Positions 63,836 to 64,000 of a stretch of DNA of 64,000 nucleotides are shown here, in pieces. The position numbers were made by a program, and so were the translations under genes. The stretch comes from Acanthopleura granulata (Eukaryota > Mollusca > Polyplacophora > Chitonida > Chitonidae). How positions within the stretch are numbered: position 1 is the stretch's first letter; every line of letters starts with the position of its first letter. The notes beneath the pieces were generated by a model. It was not told the origin of the DNA, did no database searches, and saw nothing but the letters and a program-made list of their open reading frames with translations. The stretch is from assembly GCA_016165875.1 (NCBI GenBank), contig JABBOT010000014.1, positions 2,217,078 through 2,281,077 on the forward strand. The letters run 5' to 3'.

Positions 63836-64000
63836 CTGAAAAACAAAGGAAGGCATGGCGAAATGAACATTTGGTAATTTAATCCTGTTTGTTCATTACA
63901 TATTTCTTACTACAAAAATAATAATAATTAAAACTGTTATCCAACAGCGTTGCCGGGATCCACACTATTTCCTATTTACCACATCTGGAAGTCACCTGAT

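Overview
This is a eukaryotic, animal nuclear window. Its genes are split into many short exons with GT-AG introns, and the intergenic DNA is full of tRNA-derived SINEs. The SINE families (tails rich in AAATAAAT; cores reading like 'GGTGTTTTACGCC-ATACTCAAGAATATTTCACTTATACGACGG' in reverse) and the short 'GGCTGAAATATTGCC'-type repeat are, to my knowledge, typical of lophotrochozoans, most likely a mollusc. That assignment is an inference; nothing in the window names the species.

Layout. (1) 143-3368, minus: the 5' part of an unrecognised gene that runs off the left edge. (2) 7147-24722, minus: a complete 19-exon TERB1 homologue (meiotic telomere tethering protein) with an N-terminal armadillo-like region and, unusually, two consecutive C-terminal Myb domains; the rebuilt reading frame gives 1220 aa. 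(3) 28318-43499, minus: a complete 10-exon FBXL18 homologue (F-box plus leucine-rich repeat substrate receptor of an SCF ubiquitin ligase), 720 aa. (4) 43835-54906, plus: a five-exon class C beta-lactamase-like serine hydrolase with SxxK, YSN and HTG motifs and a long C-terminal repeat extension, divergent from FBXL18 across about 335 bp. (5) 58096-63835, minus: the 3' half of DDX42 (DEAD-box helicase linked to the U2 snRNP/SF3b complex), convergent with the hydrolase gene and running off the right edge. All exon models were built by hand; every consecutive pair of exons joins in a compatible phase with a GT donor and an AG acceptor, except that no upstream exon could be sought for the genes cut by the window edges.

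The most striking feature is a set of tandem arrays placed on exon edges. A 37-bp array (13 copies) repeats the 5' splice site of TERB1 exon 14; a 114-bp array (7 copies) repeats the 3' splice site of FBXL18 exon 7; a 77-bp array (47 copies, 3.6 kb) repeats the 5' splice site of FBXL18 exon 3; a degenerate 20-bp array repeats the 5' splice site of FBXL18 exon 2; and an 82-bp array (about 48 copies, 4 kb) begins 30 bp after the 5' splice site of hydrolase exon 4. Four of these five therefore carry multiple copies of a working splice signal, which makes them candidate sources of alternative splicing and of length polymorphism. Three foldback or palindromic elements and several other minisatellites complete the picture. 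The five genes have no evident common pathway; apart from the divergent pair, nothing suggests co-regulation.
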